DNA from: Flavobacteriales bacterium UBA4660
GTDB lineage: Bacteria > Bacteroidota > Bacteroidia > Flavobacteriales_D > Sanyastnellaceae
Length of the DNA stretch: 14,433 nucleotides
Assembly: GCA_002405435.1 (NCBI GenBank)
Contig: DHLU01000082.1
Location: forward strand, 1,824 to 16,256
Direction of reading: 5' to 3'
The translations under genes were made by a program, and so were the position numbers. The notes under the pieces are model-generated. The model was not told the origin of the DNA and made no database searches. It worked only from the letters and a program-made list of their open reading frames with translations. The first letter of the stretch is position 1. The number at the start of each line of letters is the position of its first letter. Below are positions 13,656-14,433 of the stretch, one piece after another.

Positions 13656-14433
13656 ATGGGCATCATCTCCACCCTCAGGCACCTCTACCACGAGAGGCTC
13701 GCCGGCCGCCGCAGGGTCAGCCATTCCGCCTCTGCCCTGCCGCCGGCTGTATTGAGCTCACTCAGGACGCATGGGTATGCCATCGTGCCCGGCTTTCTTT
13801 CCGCCACTGACTGTGCCGCTTTCCGCGCACAGATTGACCGCCTGGCTGACAGCGAAGCGGCCTCTGAACTGAGAAATAAAATTGCCGGTCAGCCCAAACT
13901 CGGCTGGCCCGTCGAAGCGGGTTACCGAATCTGGACCGATGCCACCGGCAGTGATTTCCGCATCATACACGCAGAAAAACTCGATGCCGGCATCGCCTCG
14001 TATTATGACCAGTCGGCACTGCTCGGAACCGGGAGCCTTTTTCTCGGCCGGCAGCTCACCGGAAAATACTGTATGGCAAACCGCACACGTTTTGTACCCG
14101 GCAATGCGGGTTCAGGAGGAGGCTGGCACCGCGATGACGTGTACCGGCGTGGATTCAAAGCGCTGGCCTACCTGGTCGATGTAGACGACAACAACGGGCC
14201 CTTTCAGCTGGTGGAAAATACCCAAACCTGGGGCTTTCACCTCCAGCACAAAACCTCAGAGGAACAATACCAGTACACCGCTGAATTTGTCGAGGAAATT
14301 GCCCAGTCAGACCCCGGAAGACTTAAGACCCTCACGGCCCGGGCGGGCGACCTGGTGCTGTTTGAAACCAACCTGATTCACCGCGGCAAGCCCGTAGTTT
14401 CGGGCGCCCGATATGCACTCCCCAACGACTATG
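13656..14433 (+). CDS. PhyH-type Fe(II)/2-oxoglutarate dioxygenase, C-terminus cut by the window edge
   Basis: The frame is open from the ATG at 13656 to the right edge (259 codons, no stop). It starts 9 bases after the aminotransferase stop, so it is in the same operon. The double-stranded beta-helix iron site is present: His158 and Asp160 in GGWHRDD, distal His242 in NLIHRGKP, and Arg252 (GARYAL), which should bind the 2-oxoglutarate carboxylate. The core between (LAYLVDVDDNNGPFQLVENTQ) is typical of phytanoyl-CoA dioxygenase-like proteins. Such enzymes hydroxylate or oxidatively modify small molecules; in a glycan cluster a hydroxylation of the sugar, its acyl group or a lipid carrier is plausible. 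Only a few residues to some tens are probably missing. Substrate unknown. Confidence 0.88.
   Translation, partial: MGIISTLRHLYHERLAGRRRVSHSASALPPAVLSSLRTHGYAIVPGFLSATDCAAFRAQIDRLADSEAASELRNKIAGQPKLGWPVEAGYRIWTDATGSDFRIIHAEKLDAGIASYYDQSALLGTGSLFLGRQLTGKYCMANRTRFVPGNAGSGGGWHRDDVYRRGFKALAYLVDVDDNNGPFQLVENTQTWGFHLQHKTSEEQYQYTAEFVEEIAQSDPGRLKTLTARAGDLVLFETNLIHRGKPVVSGARYALPNDY

Overview
The window most likely comes from a marine-type Bacteroidota bacterium, probably in or near Flavobacteriales. The grounds are very long secreted proteins built from Cys-rich 'GCTNPxACNYDPxAxxDDGSC'-type repeats, a TAnnTTTG-type promoter with a correctly spaced TTTG box, A-rich or absent Shine-Dalgarno sequences, a small 'PID' sorting tail beside an exosortase, and a Wzc kinase with a Gly-Tyr tail. 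Base composition looks balanced to slightly GC-rich, which is high for a flavobacterium, so the genus is not assigned.

Left part (1-5384, minus strand): two secreted multidomain proteins. The first (1-892) runs off the left edge. The second (1017-5384, 1455 aa) has a signal peptide, a P-domain (proprotein convertase type), five copies each of an FGDGWNG and a GTFPGEVSW module, about ten Cys-rich repeats, and a C-terminal dockerin-like calcium loop. A strong intrinsic terminator (933-979) separates them. A 422-base stretch (5385-5806) holds no convincing gene.

Middle part (5807-7574, minus strand): a compact operon reading leftward from a good Bacteroidota promoter at 7624-7654. It encodes a 71-aa exported peptide with a PID-CTERM-like tail, an exosortase with an intact Cys/Arg/His triad, a membrane protein resembling the exosortase X-associated family, and a small conserved protein often mislabelled 'ABC transporter ATPase'. 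The genes overlap by 11, 4 and 26 bases. I read this as a self-contained exosortase system with one dedicated substrate next to it.

Right part (7787-14433, plus strand): an exopolysaccharide or surface-glycan cluster. A fused Wzz/Wzc polysaccharide co-polymerase and tyrosine kinase (816 aa) is followed by a GT2 glycosyltransferase, a GNAT acetyltransferase, an SpsF-like cytidylyltransferase, a class III aminotransferase resembling glutamate-1-semialdehyde aminomutase, and a PhyH-type Fe(II)/2-oxoglutarate dioxygenase cut by the right edge. The four genes from GT2 to the aminotransferase overlap by 8, 4 and 4 bases, so they are probably translationally coupled. Their combination suggests an aminated, acylated, nucleotide-activated sugar or sugar-like building block. 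Kinase and exosortase units diverge from one 212-base intergenic region, which suggests, but does not prove, that surface-polymer synthesis and envelope protein sorting are linked here.
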